A stretch of 64,000 nucleotides of DNA from Intestinimonas aquisgranensis (GTDB taxonomy: Bacteria; Bacillota; Clostridia; Oscillospirales; Oscillospiraceae). The stretch lies in the NCBI GenBank assembly GCA_020687605.1, contig JAJEQY010000002.1:1-64000 (forward strand), read 5' to 3'. The notes beneath the pieces were generated by a model, which was not told where the DNA came from, did not search any database, and was given only the letters and a program-made list of their open reading frames with translations. This document shows positions 1 to 8,146 of this stretch, one piece after another (position 1 is the first letter of the stretch; every line of letters starts with the position of its first letter). The position numbers and the translations under genes were made by a program.

Positions 1-126
1 GGAATGGGTGCACCATTCCAGCGGTGGCTATGCACCATCATCTGCGGTCAAGTTGCACTTTTTGAGCGGCGTACGCACGCATGGATTGGTGGAGAATTTT
101 AGCAAGGAAAATTGCAGAAAGAGAAA

Positions 127-155
127 ATGCAGTCACGCTCTTTGCGTGACTGCAT
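127..155 (-). terminator. Hairpin terminator downstream of small membrane gene
   Basis: A perfect 12-bp stem with a 5-nt loop (arms ATGCAGTCACGC and its complement) lies just after the stop codon of the minus-strand gene at 168-329. Read on the minus strand it runs into a short T-rich stretch, as expected for an intrinsic terminator. Confidence 0.7.
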
Positions 156-167
156 CAGCATAAAAAA

Positions 168-329
168 TCAAGTGTTTCGGTTGTCCAAACTATGGATAAT
201 ACAGGCGATACCGGAAATCAGTGCAAGCAGGATCATCCCGCCAATAGCGTTATTAAACAGCGCTCCGAGAAACATACCCGCAATGCTGGCTACCACCATA
301 ATGATGACGGCAACAACGGTCTTGAACAT
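168..329 (-). CDS. Small hydrophobic membrane protein (53 aa)
   Basis: The start MFKTVVAVII follows a good AAGGAGGG ribosome site. Almost the whole 53-residue protein is hydrophobic, with two probable membrane segments around residues 3-20 and 25-46 and a glycine-rich turn between them. The family is not recognised. It is the last gene before its own terminator and one of several tiny membrane or lipoprotein genes at this end of the island. A longer in-frame reading from further upstream exists, but the ribosome site favours this start. Confidence 0.6.
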   Translation of the reverse strand: MFKTVVAVIIMVVASIAGMFLGALFNNAIGGMILLALISGIACIIHSLDNRNT

Positions 330-457
330 GTAAGACCCTCCTTTTGCAATCAAAATATACGACAAGATAAGTATAGGGCCAACAGGGAGAGAAGTAAAGA
401 GCAACGTTATCTCAGGATTGAAGTGGAGGAAATCTGACCTGTTTCAGCAAGAATGAT

Positions 458-511
458 TTTTACAAAAGATCTGCTCTGCTCAATAGTTAGCAAAAATTCA
501 CTTTTGTAAAA
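458..511. repeat. 11-bp inverted repeat in intergenic region
   Basis: TTTTACAAAAG and its exact complement are separated by 32 bases in the gene-free stretch 330-605. It could be an operator or a weak structured leader for the minus-strand gene at 168-329. Nothing else recognisable lies in this stretch. Confidence 0.4.
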
Positions 512-605
512 CAATATGAGTGCTTCCTGGGGTGAATTTGTCAAGAGGAAAAGCATCAATCCGTGGTGAGCAGTCCATGACAATAACGAGATCCTGAAAA
601 GAATA

Positions 606-779
606 TTATGCTTTTTTGTTCTTCAAAAATGTGCGGATTGCATGAATCAAGCAGAGCGCGGAAATAAGGAGCTGTACCACTGCAAACCCCATATTACCTT
701 CTGCATAATTGATCCATGAGATAGTAACCCAAATAACGACCGCGGCCAGCCAGCAGATGGGACCAATGTATTTTTTCAT
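606..779 (-). CDS. Small membrane protein (57 aa)
   Basis: This short reading frame begins MKKYIGPICWLAAVVIWVTI after an AAAGGAG ribosome site. Two hydrophobic segments (about residues 6-22 and 30-47) are separated by a short polar turn, and the C-terminus is basic and lysine-rich (FLKNKKA). The pattern fits a two-pass inner-membrane peptide with both ends in the cytoplasm. The family is not recognised. It stands alone between intergenic stretches on the same strand as its neighbours. Confidence 0.6.
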   Translation of the reverse strand: MKKYIGPICWLAAVVIWVTISWINYAEGNMGFAVVQLLISALCLIHAIRTFLKNKKA

Positions 780-858
780 AATCTGCTCCTTTTAGTACAT
801 GAAAACTTGACTATGGGTAGCCCAAGAAAAGGCCTGTCGACACAAAAAGGAAGATGAC

Positions 859-1272
859 CTAACCTTTCGCAGAAGAACTCTCGTTGAGACATACAAATTC
901 TCCTATTTCAACTCCTTCTTCCAATACAGTGAATGTTGAGCCATCGTCATTTAATTGTAATTTATACCCGTATACCGCGTTTTTGCCGTCATAACTATAT
1001 TGATAACCCGAAATATAAACAAGAGGGTCGCTGGTAATAAAGCCGCCGGTAGTCAATAAGATCTCATATTGGGAAATACCCTCTTCTGAAAGCATGGATG
1101 TAAAGAACTCGTTTGTGTATGCCTCGGCCTTAACGCTTGTATCAAAAGCATCCTGTAAAGCGGAGGCTGTATCACCGCTTTGGTCCACAAAGGAAGCTGT
1201 GTTGCCGTCACATCCGGCAAGGATAGACAATAAGGCTGCGGTGAGAAAGAATAATATGATTTTTTTCGGTAT
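859..1272 (-). CDS. Small secreted lipoprotein, unusual start codon
   Basis: The protein has a classic lipoprotein signal: KK at the N-terminus, a hydrophobic run, then the lipobox LAGC. About 110 residues of small acidic and aromatic secreted domain follow. An in-frame TGA lies just before the signal peptide. The only codons giving the full signal are ATC or ATA (1270-1272), 10-12 bases after a GGAG; the first ordinary start (TTG at 1228-1230) would remove the charged and hydrophobic part. The start is therefore probably a non-AUG codon or a mutated ATG. The 48-residue frame upstream ends within a few bases of it, so translation may be coupled. Function is unknown. Confidence 0.5.
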   Translation of the reverse strand: MPKKIILFFLTAALLSILAGCDGNTASFVDQSGDTASALQDAFDTSVKAEAYTNEFFTSMLSEEGISQYEILLTTGGFITSDPLVYISGYQYSYDGKNAVYGYKLQLNDDGSTFTVLEEGVEIGEFVCLNESSSAKG

Positions 1273-1278
1273 GATAAA

Positions 1279-1425
1279 TCACACTCCTTCATTTTCTTTT
1301 CTGGCGCAAATCTTGTGGTCCTCTCGGCAAGCGGCTCGCCGCGCAAGGTTTTTGATTTTCTGGCACCCAAATACAATTGCTGTACAAAACAGAAAAGCGG
1401 TCAATCCATAGCAAAAAGACTGCAT
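1279..1425 (-). CDS. Small single-pass membrane peptide (48 aa)
   Basis: MQSFCYGLTAFLFCTAIVFG follows GGGAGG with seven bases of spacing. One membrane segment (residues 5-20) precedes a basic tail rich in Arg, Lys and Cys. Its stop codon sits directly in front of the lipoprotein reading frame at 859-1272, whose start is poor, so this could be a leader peptide that delivers ribosomes to the lipoprotein gene. No family is recognised. Confidence 0.4.
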   Translation of the reverse strand: MQSFCYGLTAFLFCTAIVFGCQKIKNLARRAACREDHKICARKENEGV

Positions 1426-1547
1426 ATCGATGCCTCCCAGCATAGTCCACAATGCCTAAGTAACAGCAAAGAATTGCAGGATGTCTTCTGTGAGAAGCTG
1501 GGGTGTGAGCTCTATCACTCCCAAATTTCTCGCGGCTGACTGATAGA

Positions 1548-2171
1548 CTACAAACGGTCCAGCGAGGGTTTTTGGGCGATCAGGCAGCAGAGCGGTGTAA
1601 ATTTGCTGCCAAAAAGCTGGTGGCACACGATGGTATATCCATGCTCAGATAAGTATGCCATCAGCTCCCCTGCGTTCCAGGAGTGATAGACATGAAAGCC
1701 GGACAAACCCATGACCCAGAGCCGAAATCTGGCCCAACGGCCGTTTCCCCAGACAAATGTGGGAGTAAAAAGGAACCCGCCTGGCTTTAATATCCGCCAG
1801 GCTTCTGACAGAGCCTTTTCCGGCTGCGGCATAATATGGAGCGCATTGGAAATTACCACCGCATCAAAGCTCTCGGGTCCATAGGGCAACTTTGTGGCAT
1901 CCTGGACCGAGAAATGTAGACGGGATGTATGAAGCTGTTTTTTTGCCTGCTTCACCATTTCAGGGGAGAAATCGGTGGCTTCCCAAGTGCGAACATACGG
2001 TGATAAAGGCACTGATAACTGTCCTGTACCGCAGGCAAGTTCCAGAACATCCATATCACGCTTCAGGAAAGGACGGATCGTTTGGCGGATCTGCAGGTAT
2101 GTCTTCTTTGAATGACGAATAAAAGCGGGATAATATTTAGAACATCGGTCCCAGAATCGTTTGTTATCCAT
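1548..2171 (-). CDS. Class I SAM-dependent methyltransferase (207 aa)
   Basis: Motif I appears as VLELACGTGQLS (about residues 41-52). It is followed by an acidic motif II region (WEATDFSPEMV), motif post-II (VQDATKLPYGPESFD) and the LKPGGFLF stretch typical of methyltransferase fold 11 proteins (UbiE/COQ5-like). The length is normal for a small-molecule methyltransferase. It is a single gene whose promoter carries the GGTTAG...CTAACC operator shared with the iron-linked genes of this window, so expression is probably derepressed when the metal is scarce. The substrate cannot be read from the sequence; membership of the regulon suggests a metal-chelator-related or stress role. Confidence 0.8.
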   Translation of the reverse strand: MDNKRFWDRCSKYYPAFIRHSKKTYLQIRQTIRPFLKRDMDVLELACGTGQLSVPLSPYVRTWEATDFSPEMVKQAKKQLHTSRLHFSVQDATKLPYGPESFDAVVISNALHIMPQPEKALSEAWRILKPGGFLFTPTFVWGNGRWARFRLWVMGLSGFHVYHSWNAGELMAYLSEHGYTIVCHQLFGSKFTPLCCLIAQKPSLDRL

Positions 2172-2190
2172 AGAATGTACGCTCCATCTT

Positions 2191-2239
2191 GGTTAGATAT
2201 AGCTAACCGTATATTACTACAGGATAACGGTAATTGCAA
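2191..2239 (-). promoter_or_regulatory. Promoter and DtxR-like operator of the methyltransferase gene
   Basis: On the minus strand a -35 TTGCAA (2234-2239) and a -10 TAATAT (2211-2216) are separated by 17 bases. The palindrome GGTTAGATATAGCTAACC (2191-2208) starts two bases after the -10, so a bound repressor would cover the start of transcription. The palindrome matches five other sites in the window. Confidence 0.7.
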
Positions 2240-2379
2240 GGTAATACATAAAGGAAATTTACATGAGCCCTCTGTCGTTCCTGGCAGTTAGGATGGGAGG
2301 GCAAAGGGATGGTATGAAGGTCGTCCGTCAACAGCTGATCAGCGGCTCCATATTCTCCCACGGGTTTTAAAGAACAGGC

Positions 2380-2430
2380 TTGACATACCACCTGCATCAT
2401 GCTATCTTAATTTGCAAATAATTCGCAAAT
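2380..2430 (+). promoter_or_regulatory. zur promoter with overlapping Zur/Fur-type operator
   Basis: TTGACA (2380-2385) and TATCTT (2403-2408) are 17 bases apart. Directly after lies a near-perfect 21-bp palindrome (2410-2430) with arms ATTTGC and GCAAAT. Its position at the transcription start and the Fur-family gene 16 bases downstream indicate autoregulation. Confidence 0.65.
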
Positions 2431-2446
2431 CTTGGGAGGTCTGGGG

Positions 2447-2842
2447 ATGAAGAAGTACGATACCCGTCAACGGGATTATCTGATCAGTTTTCTCAATCAG
2501 CGCCCGGATCAGCTGCTGTCTGCACGGCAGATCGCCCAGGAGCTATGCGCCCGGCAGATCAGCCTCAGTGCCGTCTACCGGAATCTGTACCAGCTGGAGG
2601 CGGAGGGTCTGATTCGCAAATCAGTAAAACCTGGAAGCAGAGAGGCCTATTACCAGTATGTGGGCGGGGAAGACTGCCACTCCCATCTGCACCTGTCCTG
2701 CACCCGCTGCGGAAAGACTTTCCACATGGATGCGGAGCATACTGCGCAATTAATCCGCGCCATGTCGGAGCTGGACGGGTTTGACCTGGATATTCTCAAG
2801 ACAGTCCTGTATGGCATTTGTCAAAACTGCCACTGCACATAA
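2447..2842 (+). CDS. zur: Fur-family metalloregulator, probable zinc sensor Zur
   Basis: The 131-residue protein has an N-terminal winged helix (RQRDYLISFL ... SLSAVYRNLYQLEAEGLI) and a C-terminal dimerisation domain. That domain carries the structural zinc pairs SCTRCGK and ICQNCHC and a His-rich CHSHLHLSC stretch for the regulatory metal. The start follows GGGAGG; a TTG five codons upstream is less likely. It lies directly upstream of a zinc ABC importer, which favours Zur over Fur or PerR. It should repress itself and znuABC when zinc is sufficient. Confidence 0.85.
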   Translation: MKKYDTRQRDYLISFLNQRPDQLLSARQIAQELCARQISLSAVYRNLYQLEAEGLIRKSVKPGSREAYYQYVGGEDCHSHLHLSCTRCGKTFHMDAEHTAQLIRAMSELDGFDLDILKTVLYGICQNCHCT

Positions 2843-2878
2843 CATCGTACTCATAAACTCCAGAGGGGGGAGAAGAAC

Positions 2879-3175
2879 ATGACGAAAACAACACGCTTTG
2901 CCGCCGCCTGCGGAGCGGCGCTGCTGGTGTTTGCTCTATTCTTCTCCGTATTTTTTGTCGCTGCTGAGGCTGACCACGACTGTGGCGGCGAGCACTGTAC
3001 CATCTGCCATCAGATCCAAAGCGTCCAAAAGCTTCTGGAGCAGCTCTCTGCAGCCCATACCGCTTCTGTTGGAGAAGCGGTGCTGGGCGTCTATATGTTA
3101 CTTTGCGTCCTATGGACGCAGAACATCTTTGTCGCATCTTCCCCGGTTTTGTGGAAGGTAAAACTACTGAATTAA
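2879..3175 (+). CDS. Small membrane protein with Cys/His cluster (98 aa)
   Basis: The protein has a hydrophobic N-terminal segment (residues 8-28), then DHDCGGEHCTICHQI, a compact cluster of three Cys and three His-like ligands that could hold zinc. A second membrane segment lies around residues 66-88. The ribosome site is GGGGGGAG. It sits between zur and the zinc-binding lipoprotein in the same direction, so it may bind or hand over metal outside the membrane. The family is not recognised and the role is inferred from position and the Cys/His motif alone. Confidence 0.6.
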   Translation: MTKTTRFAAACGAALLVFALFFSVFFVAAEADHDCGGEHCTICHQIQSVQKLLEQLSAAHTASVGEAVLGVYMLLCVLWTQNIFVASSPVLWKVKLLN

Positions 3176-3302
3176 ACAGAATGGAAAAGGACAAGGGGAC
3201 GGGCCTGTCTATCTGGGGCAGGCTCTCCTGGCGCATGCCCGGAACCCCTTGTATTTTTGCGCCCATTTTTCAGTTTCTGTATGAATTCGGAGGTTTTATC
3301 CC

Positions 3303-4373
3303 ATGAAAAAAGCGATTTCCATCCTTCTTTCCCTGGCGCTGACCGCCGGGATCCTGACCGGCTGCAGCACCGGAGCTACCTCGAAAAGCGGTGGCGAAAA
3401 GCTGCGGATCGTCACCACCATTTTCCCGGAGTACGACTGGGTGCGGGAGATATTGGGGGATCGGGCCGACTATGTGGAGCTGACGATGCTCCTGGACGAT
3501 GGCGTGGATCTCCACAGCTTCCAGCCTACTGCCGATGATATGGTTACCATCTCCAACTGTGACTTGTTTCTCTACACAGGAGGAGAGTCGGACTCCTGGG
3601 TAGAGGACGCCCTGGCCAACGCCACCAATCCCGATCTGGTGGCCATGAACCTGATGGAGGTGCTGGGGAACGGCGTAAAAGCAGAGGAAGTGGTTGAGGG
3701 AATGCAGGAGAGCGAGCATCATCACCATCATGAGGAGAATGAACATCACGAGGATACCCATGAACACTACGAAGAACACGAGCATGACCATGAACATCAC
3801 GAAGATTGTGAGCACACCTCGGAATGCACCCACAGCCATGATGATGAGCATATCTGGCTGTCTCTCAAGCATGCCGCTGTGCTCTGCGACGCTATTGCGG
3901 ACACCTTGGGTTCCGTTGATCCCGACCATCACGATGCCTATGCTGAAAATGCCGCCGCCTACATCGGGAAGCTAACTGACCTGGATGGTCAGTATCAAGC
4001 TGCCGTGGACGCCGCTTCCACCCACACCCTGCTTTTTGCCGACCGGTTCCCCTTCCGGTATCTGGCGGATGATTATGGACTTACCTACTATGCCGCCTTT
4101 TCCGGTTGCTCGGCGGAAACGGAGGCCAGCTTTGAAACGGTGGTCTTCTTGGCCGGTAAGGTGGATGAGCTGTCCTTGTCCTGTGTGCTGACCATTGAGG
4201 GGGAAACCCATCAGATCGCCCAGACGGTAGTCGGCAATACCAGCACCAAAAACCAGGAGATCCTGGTGCTGGACTCCATGCAGTCGGTGACGGCCGCGGA
4301 TGTGGAGGGGGGAGCCACTTATCTGGGCATTATGGAGCAGAACTTGGAGACCCTGAAAACCGCCCTGGGCTGA
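3303..4373 (+). CDS. znuA: ZnuA-like zinc ABC transporter substrate-binding lipoprotein
   Basis: It begins with a lipoprotein signal ending LTAGILTGC. The cluster A-I fold follows, with early ligand region LLDDGVDLHSFQPTADD, a long acidic His-rich loop (about residues 139-180, over a dozen His), the conserved DEHIWLSLKHA stretch, and a C-terminal lobe with EGETHQIAQ. At 356 residues it is slightly longer than typical because of the loop. It should capture Zn2+ outside the cell and deliver it to the ZnuB permease. It is the first gene of a tight znuA-znuC-znuB operon preceded by zur. Confidence 0.9.
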   Translation: MKKAISILLSLALTAGILTGCSTGATSKSGGEKLRIVTTIFPEYDWVREILGDRADYVELTMLLDDGVDLHSFQPTADDMVTISNCDLFLYTGGESDSWVEDALANATNPDLVAMNLMEVLGNGVKAEEVVEGMQESEHHHHHEENEHHEDTHEHYEEHEHDHEHHEDCEHTSECTHSHDDEHIWLSLKHAAVLCDAIADTLGSVDPDHHDAYAENAAAYIGKLTDLDGQYQAAVDAASTHTLLFADRFPFRYLADDYGLTYYAAFSGCSAETEASFETVVFLAGKVDELSLSCVLTIEGETHQIAQTVVGNTSTKNQEILVLDSMQSVTAADVEGGATYLGIMEQNLETLKTALG

Positions 4374-4388
4374 GAGGAGGGCAATCAC

Positions 4389-5111
4389 ATGATCCAGATG
4401 AACTGCCAGGGCCTGGCCCTGGGCTATGATTCTGCCCTGGTGCGGGATCTGAGCTTTACTGTGGGTGCCGGGGACTACCTATGCATCCTGGGGGAGAATG
4501 GCGCCGGAAAATCTACCCTGATGAAGACCATCCTGGGCCTGCTGACGCCCCTGGAGGGCTCGGTGACCCTGAGTGGCGGGGTGCGCGCCAATGAGATCGG
4601 ATACCTGCCCCAGCAGACCCAGGCCCAGCGGGATTTCCCCGCCACCATCTGGGAGGTGGCTCTGTCCGGCTGTCAAAGTCGGTGCGGCCTACGTCCCTTT
4701 TACACCAAGGCGGAAAAGGAACTGGCCCGGCAGTCCCTCCAGCGCATGGATATGGAACGATTCTCAAAGCGATGCTATCGGGAGCTGTCGGGAGGCCAGC
4801 AGCAACGGGTGCTGCTGGCCCGGGCTCTTTGCGCGGCCCGGAAGATGCTGCTGCTGGACGAGCCGGTGGCCGGACTGGATCCGGCGGCCAGCCGGGAGCT
4901 GTATCAGGTCATCGCCCAGCTGAATCAAAAGGATGGCATGACCATCCTGATGATCTCCCACGATGTGGAGGCTGCCCTCCACTATGCCAGTCACATCCTC
5001 TATCTGGGGGAGCAGGCGTTTTTCGGAACCCGGGATGCCTTTGTCCGATCCAATCCCGGACGTGGATTTCTCGAGCAGAGAGGAGGTGGCGACCGTGGAA
5101 TTACTGATTGA
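4389..5111 (+). CDS. znuC: ZnuC-like zinc ABC transporter ATP-binding protein
   Basis: This 240-residue ABC ATPase has Walker A GENGAGKST (about residues 36-44), Q-loop YLPQQ, signature LSGGQQQR, Walker B MLLLDEP and an H-loop ISHD. It follows znuA by 15 bases with a GGAGG site and overlaps the start of znuB by 17 bases, which indicates translational coupling. It powers zinc import through ZnuB. Confidence 0.9.
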   Translation: MIQMNCQGLALGYDSALVRDLSFTVGAGDYLCILGENGAGKSTLMKTILGLLTPLEGSVTLSGGVRANEIGYLPQQTQAQRDFPATIWEVALSGCQSRCGLRPFYTKAEKELARQSLQRMDMERFSKRCYRELSGGQQQRVLLARALCAARKMLLLDEPVAGLDPAASRELYQVIAQLNQKDGMTILMISHDVEAALHYASHILYLGEQAFFGTRDAFVRSNPGRGFLEQRGGGDRGITD

Positions 5112-5940
5112 GAAGCTGGTCCAATACTGGGCCTATCCCTTCGTCCGCTATGCGCTTGTGGTGGGTGTGCTGGTGGCCCTGTGTGCTTCTCTGCTGGGGG
5201 TCACACTGGTGCTCAAACGGTTCTCCTTTATCGGGGACGGGTTGTCCCATGTGGCCTTCGGGGCCATGTCGGTGGCCTCTGTTTTGAACCTGATCAATGA
5301 CATGCCGCTGGTTATGGGCATCACGGTGCTGTGTGCCATCCTTCTGCTGGGGGCGGCCCAGAATTCCAAAATCAAAGGCGACACCGCCATGGCGATGCTT
5401 TCGGTGGGCGCGCTGGCCATAGGCTATCTGATGATGAATGTATTTTCTACCTCCACCAATCTGACGGGAGATGTCTGCACCACCCTGTTTGGCTCCACCT
5501 CCATTCTCACCCTTACCCAGACCGAGGTTTGGATATGTGTGGCGCTGTCGGTGGTGGTGGTGCTCCTGTACCTCTTTTTCTACCACAAGATCTTTGCGGT
5601 CACCTTTGATGAGAGCTTTGCCTCGGCCACCGGAACCAGGGCCAGAGTGTACAATCTGATTCTGGCGGTGGTGACGGCGGTGGTCATTGTGATGGCCATG
5701 AATCTGGTGGGATCTTTGCTGATCTCCGCCCTGGTGATCTTCCCGGCTATGTCCGCCATGAGATTGTTCAAAAGCTTCCGGGCCGTCACTTTCTGCGCCG
5801 CTGTCCTCTCCGTATTCTGTGCCGCTGCCGGGATCCTTACCTCCATCCTGGCCGGCACACCGGTGGGGTCCACCATTGTTGCCGTGCAAATTGCACTGTT
5901 TGCCCTTTGCTCCCTTGTAGGATGGATAGGAAGGAGATGA
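5095..5940 (+). CDS. znuB: ZnuB-like zinc ABC transporter permease
   Basis: Starting from GTG at 5095 (after GAGGAGGTGG), the 281-residue protein has the eight or so membrane helices of cluster 9 / ABC-3 permeases. Diagnostic stretches are FIGDGLSHVAFGAMSV and the FDESFASATG region followed by NLVGSLLISALVIFPAMSA. A longer in-frame reading would run back into znuC and lacks a ribosome site. It forms the membrane channel of the zinc importer with ZnuC. Confidence 0.88.
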   Translation: MELLIEKLVQYWAYPFVRYALVVGVLVALCASLLGVTLVLKRFSFIGDGLSHVAFGAMSVASVLNLINDMPLVMGITVLCAILLLGAAQNSKIKGDTAMAMLSVGALAIGYLMMNVFSTSTNLTGDVCTTLFGSTSILTLTQTEVWICVALSVVVVLLYLFFYHKIFAVTFDESFASATGTRARVYNLILAVVTAVVIVMAMNLVGSLLISALVIFPAMSAMRLFKSFRAVTFCAAVLSVFCAAAGILTSILAGTPVGSTIVAVQIALFALCSLVGWIGRR

Positions 5941-5943
5941 GCG

Positions 5944-6603
5944 ATGAAACGAAAAGCGATTTTGCTCCTGGCCGGGATGTTGCTCCTAGCCTGCTCCGCA
6001 TGTGGAAAAAATGAAGGCTCTGGGCAAACTGAGAACCTGACACCGCCCACTGTTTCTCAACAGGCGGAAGCAGCTCCGGAGCATGCACCATCCGCCGAAT
6101 CCGAAGTGCCCGGGGAAGAACCGCTGTCGGCAGAAGGCGGGGATGGGCAGGGAGGCAGTCTGGTGTTCCCGGCTGTCAATCCTGGGCCGGAAGAAGAAAT
6201 AGAAAATCCGGCTGTAGATTTGCAGCCGGATTCTCAGGAAGCTCCCACGGTGTCTGTGGATGTGGATTTAACCACCCTCAGCAGCACCATGGTCTACGCA
6301 GAAGTGTTCAACATGATGATGTCGCCGGATGACTATATCGGAAAAACCATCCGCATGACGGGAATTTTCACGGTATATCAGGACCCTGAAACGAAACAGG
6401 TCTACTGCGGTGTGATTGTAGAGGACGCCACCGCCTGCTGCGCCCAGGGATTTGACCTTGTCATGCCGGAAGAACGTTCTTATCCTCAGGATTACCCAGC
6501 TCCGGAATCGGAGATAACCGTGGTGGGAACGCTTCAGGCGGACCGCACGCTGGAGGAACATGGAATCATCTTTCTAAGGTTGGAAGATGTGACCTTTGAC
6601 TAG
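5944..6603 (+). CDS. Lipoprotein with OB-fold-like C-terminal domain
   Basis: A lipoprotein signal (LLACSAC) leads into about 90 residues of low-complexity, acidic, Pro/Glu-rich linker. A C-terminal domain follows (YIGKTIRMTGIFTVY ... ITVVGTLQADRTLEEHG) that reads like the small OB-fold domain found beside zinc-related permeases (DUF1980/YcgQ type). It starts four bases after znuB and is probably in the same operon, so it is likely an extracellular accessory to zinc import. Exact function is unknown. Confidence 0.7.
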   Translation: MKRKAILLLAGMLLLACSACGKNEGSGQTENLTPPTVSQQAEAAPEHAPSAESEVPGEEPLSAEGGDGQGGSLVFPAVNPGPEEEIENPAVDLQPDSQEAPTVSVDVDLTTLSSTMVYAEVFNMMMSPDDYIGKTIRMTGIFTVYQDPETKQVYCGVIVEDATACCAQGFDLVMPEERSYPQDYPAPESEITVVGTLQADRTLEEHGIIFLRLEDVTFD

Positions 6604-6608
6604 GAGGG

Positions 6609-7172
6609 TCATATGCCATAGACTATAATACCAAGCCCGGCGGATAAGGCAATGAGCCCGATGGGGGAGAGCTTTTTCCGGAACAGGAAACCGCTCCCTA
6701 ACATAGCAAAGGCAAGGAGCAGCGTGATTAGGAAAGAGTGCATATCGAGTTCCAGATGCTCGCCGAAGGATACGCAATGGCTACATACCATGTAAATGCC
6801 GGTAGCGAGTATAATGCCGGCCATACATGGTTTTACGCCGCGCAGGACTGCCTGCATCCAAGGCTGCTGAAGTACGGTTTTCAGCAGCACCATGATCAGC
6901 AGGATCACAAAGAACGAGGACAGCACCACCGCTAGTGTGGAGATCATGGCGCCAAGCAGCCCGGCCTGACTGCTGCCCACATAGGTAGCCAGATTGACCA
7001 TGATCGGTCCGGGCGTACTTTCACTGACGGCGATCATATAGGTCAGCTTTTCTTCTGTCAACCAACCGTTGGCCAGAACCACATCCCGGATCAAAGGGAT
7101 CGCACCATAGGCGCCTCCAAAGGCAAAACAGCCTACTTGCAAAAAGCCGATAAAAAGCTGCCAACAGATCAT
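6609..7172 (-). CDS. Chromate transporter subunit (short CHR protein)
   Basis: The 187-residue membrane protein has the CHR-domain hallmarks FAFGGAYGAIPLI and SESTPGPIMVNLATYVG near the N-terminus, and about six membrane helices. It is a half-length ChrA. Its start overlaps the end of the second half-length CHR gene (7172-7753) by one base, so the two should form a heterodimer. CHR proteins move chromate and perhaps sulfate-like oxyanions; the natural substrate in a gut anaerobe is uncertain. Confidence 0.85.
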   Translation of the reverse strand: MICWQLFIGFLQVGCFAFGGAYGAIPLIRDVVLANGWLTEEKLTYMIAVSESTPGPIMVNLATYVGSSQAGLLGAMISTLAVVLSSFFVILLIMVLLKTVLQQPWMQAVLRGVKPCMAGIILATGIYMVCSHCVSFGEHLELDMHSFLITLLLAFAMLGSGFLFRKKLSPIGLIALSAGLGIIVYGI

Positions 7173-7753
7173 TACCTGCTCTCCTTCTTTGTTTTCATGG
7201 TGTTATGGACAAAATACAATGTTAAACTAAGTGCTGCGGCTGCCAACATCAAAGTGATGGAGGAAATGTTCAAGGAGAAAAAGCTGATGCACAGCATCAT
7301 CAGGGCGGAGCATATCAGGATGCCCTTGGGCAATCTTTTAGCAGGCATCTTTTGGATGATGCGTATGGCTGCCTCCAATATCAGCAGTCCTACGGCGATT
7401 TTTATGCCCCGAAATGCGTTGGCTACCACAGTATACATCAAAAAACCATCCAGAAAAAGGGAGAGAAGATAGAGGATTACAAAGGAAGGAAAAACGATGG
7501 CAAAGGTAGCGGCGACTGCGCCGGAAAATCCAGCCTGCCGGTACCCCACGAAGGTCGCGCAGTTGATGGCGATCGGCCCCGGCGTAGATTCTGCGATCAC
7601 AGTAACATCCATCATTTCATCCTGGGTGATCCACTTCTTTTGGTCGACACAGTAATGCTCCATCATGGAGATCATGGCATATCCTCCGCCAAAAGTAAAA
7701 AGTCCGATTTTGGAAAAGGTCAAAAAGAGATCGGTATAACGGTGTCCTTTCAT
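7172..7753 (-). CDS. Chromate transporter subunit (short CHR protein)
   Basis: This is the partner half-length CHR protein. FTFGGGYAMISMM and AESTPGPIAINCATFVG repeat the motifs of its neighbour, with about six membrane helices. The start MKGHRYTDLF follows GGAGG; extending upstream would run into the regulator. It is encoded 19 bases after the ArsR gene, in the same direction. Paired short CHR genes controlled by a local regulator are a known arrangement. Confidence 0.85.
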   Translation of the reverse strand: MKGHRYTDLFLTFSKIGLFTFGGGYAMISMMEHYCVDQKKWITQDEMMDVTVIAESTPGPIAINCATFVGYRQAGFSGAVAATFAIVFPSFVILYLLSLFLDGFLMYTVVANAFRGIKIAVGLLILEAAIRIIQKMPAKRLPKGILICSALMMLCISFFSLNISSITLMLAAAALSLTLYFVHNTMKTKKESR

Positions 7754-7772
7754 AGCTGCCTCCTCATGTCTT

Positions 7773-8135
7773 TCATGTATCCGTTCGGCCTGTGCTGGTC
7801 CTGCCGGCAAGATGGCAGTGCTCTGCCTCTTTCATCATACAGGCACCGTGTTCGGGGCAGCAGGTATCACATGGAATGGCTGCCCAGCTCTCCAGTTCTT
7901 TTGCCGTGTCTTTCAGAAGCTGACGATTGACGATGTAGTGCATGAAATAGCCGTTTTTTTCTCCGATGACCAGCTCTGCATCCCGTAAAATTTTCAAATG
8001 TTGAGAAATGGCTGCTTCTGAAAGATCCAACCGTCTTGCCAATGCGCGGACACAATAACTACGGCTTAACAGCAATTTCAAAATAGCTCTGCGGGTTTCA
8101 TCCGACAATGCCTTCCATACTGTGACAGACTTCAT
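7773..8135 (-). CDS. ArsR-family metalloregulator
   Basis: A 120-residue winged-helix protein begins with the ArsR pattern WKALSDETRRAILKLLL and has recognition helix DLSEAAISQHLKIL. The C-terminal tail is Cys/His-rich (IPCDTCCPEHGAC and AEHCHLAG), a likely sensor site for a thiophilic metal or oxyanion. It is the first gene of an operon with the two CHR transporter subunits and lies just after a perfect 42-bp palindrome that is its probable operator. It should repress until the inducer binds. Confidence 0.85.
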   Translation of the reverse strand: MKSVTVWKALSDETRRAILKLLLSRSYCVRALARRLDLSEAAISQHLKILRDAELVIGEKNGYFMHYIVNRQLLKDTAKELESWAAIPCDTCCPEHGACMMKEAEHCHLAGRTSTGRTDT

Positions 8136-8146
8136 TTCTTCACCTC

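Noticed and set aside
1..110. Open frames at the left edge, one reading HFLSGVRTHGLVENFSKEN
   Set aside because: The frames are cut by the window edge, have no visible start and match no family I recognise. They may be the tail of an outside gene but cannot be supported.
473..495. TTAGC half-site near 488 as a seventh DtxR-like operator
   Set aside because: Only one arm is present; no CTAAC arm at the right spacing and no promoter beside it.
3270..3932. Long minus-strand frame opposite znuA
   Set aside because: It mirrors the His-rich loop of ZnuA; no ribosome site and a composition typical of antisense reading.
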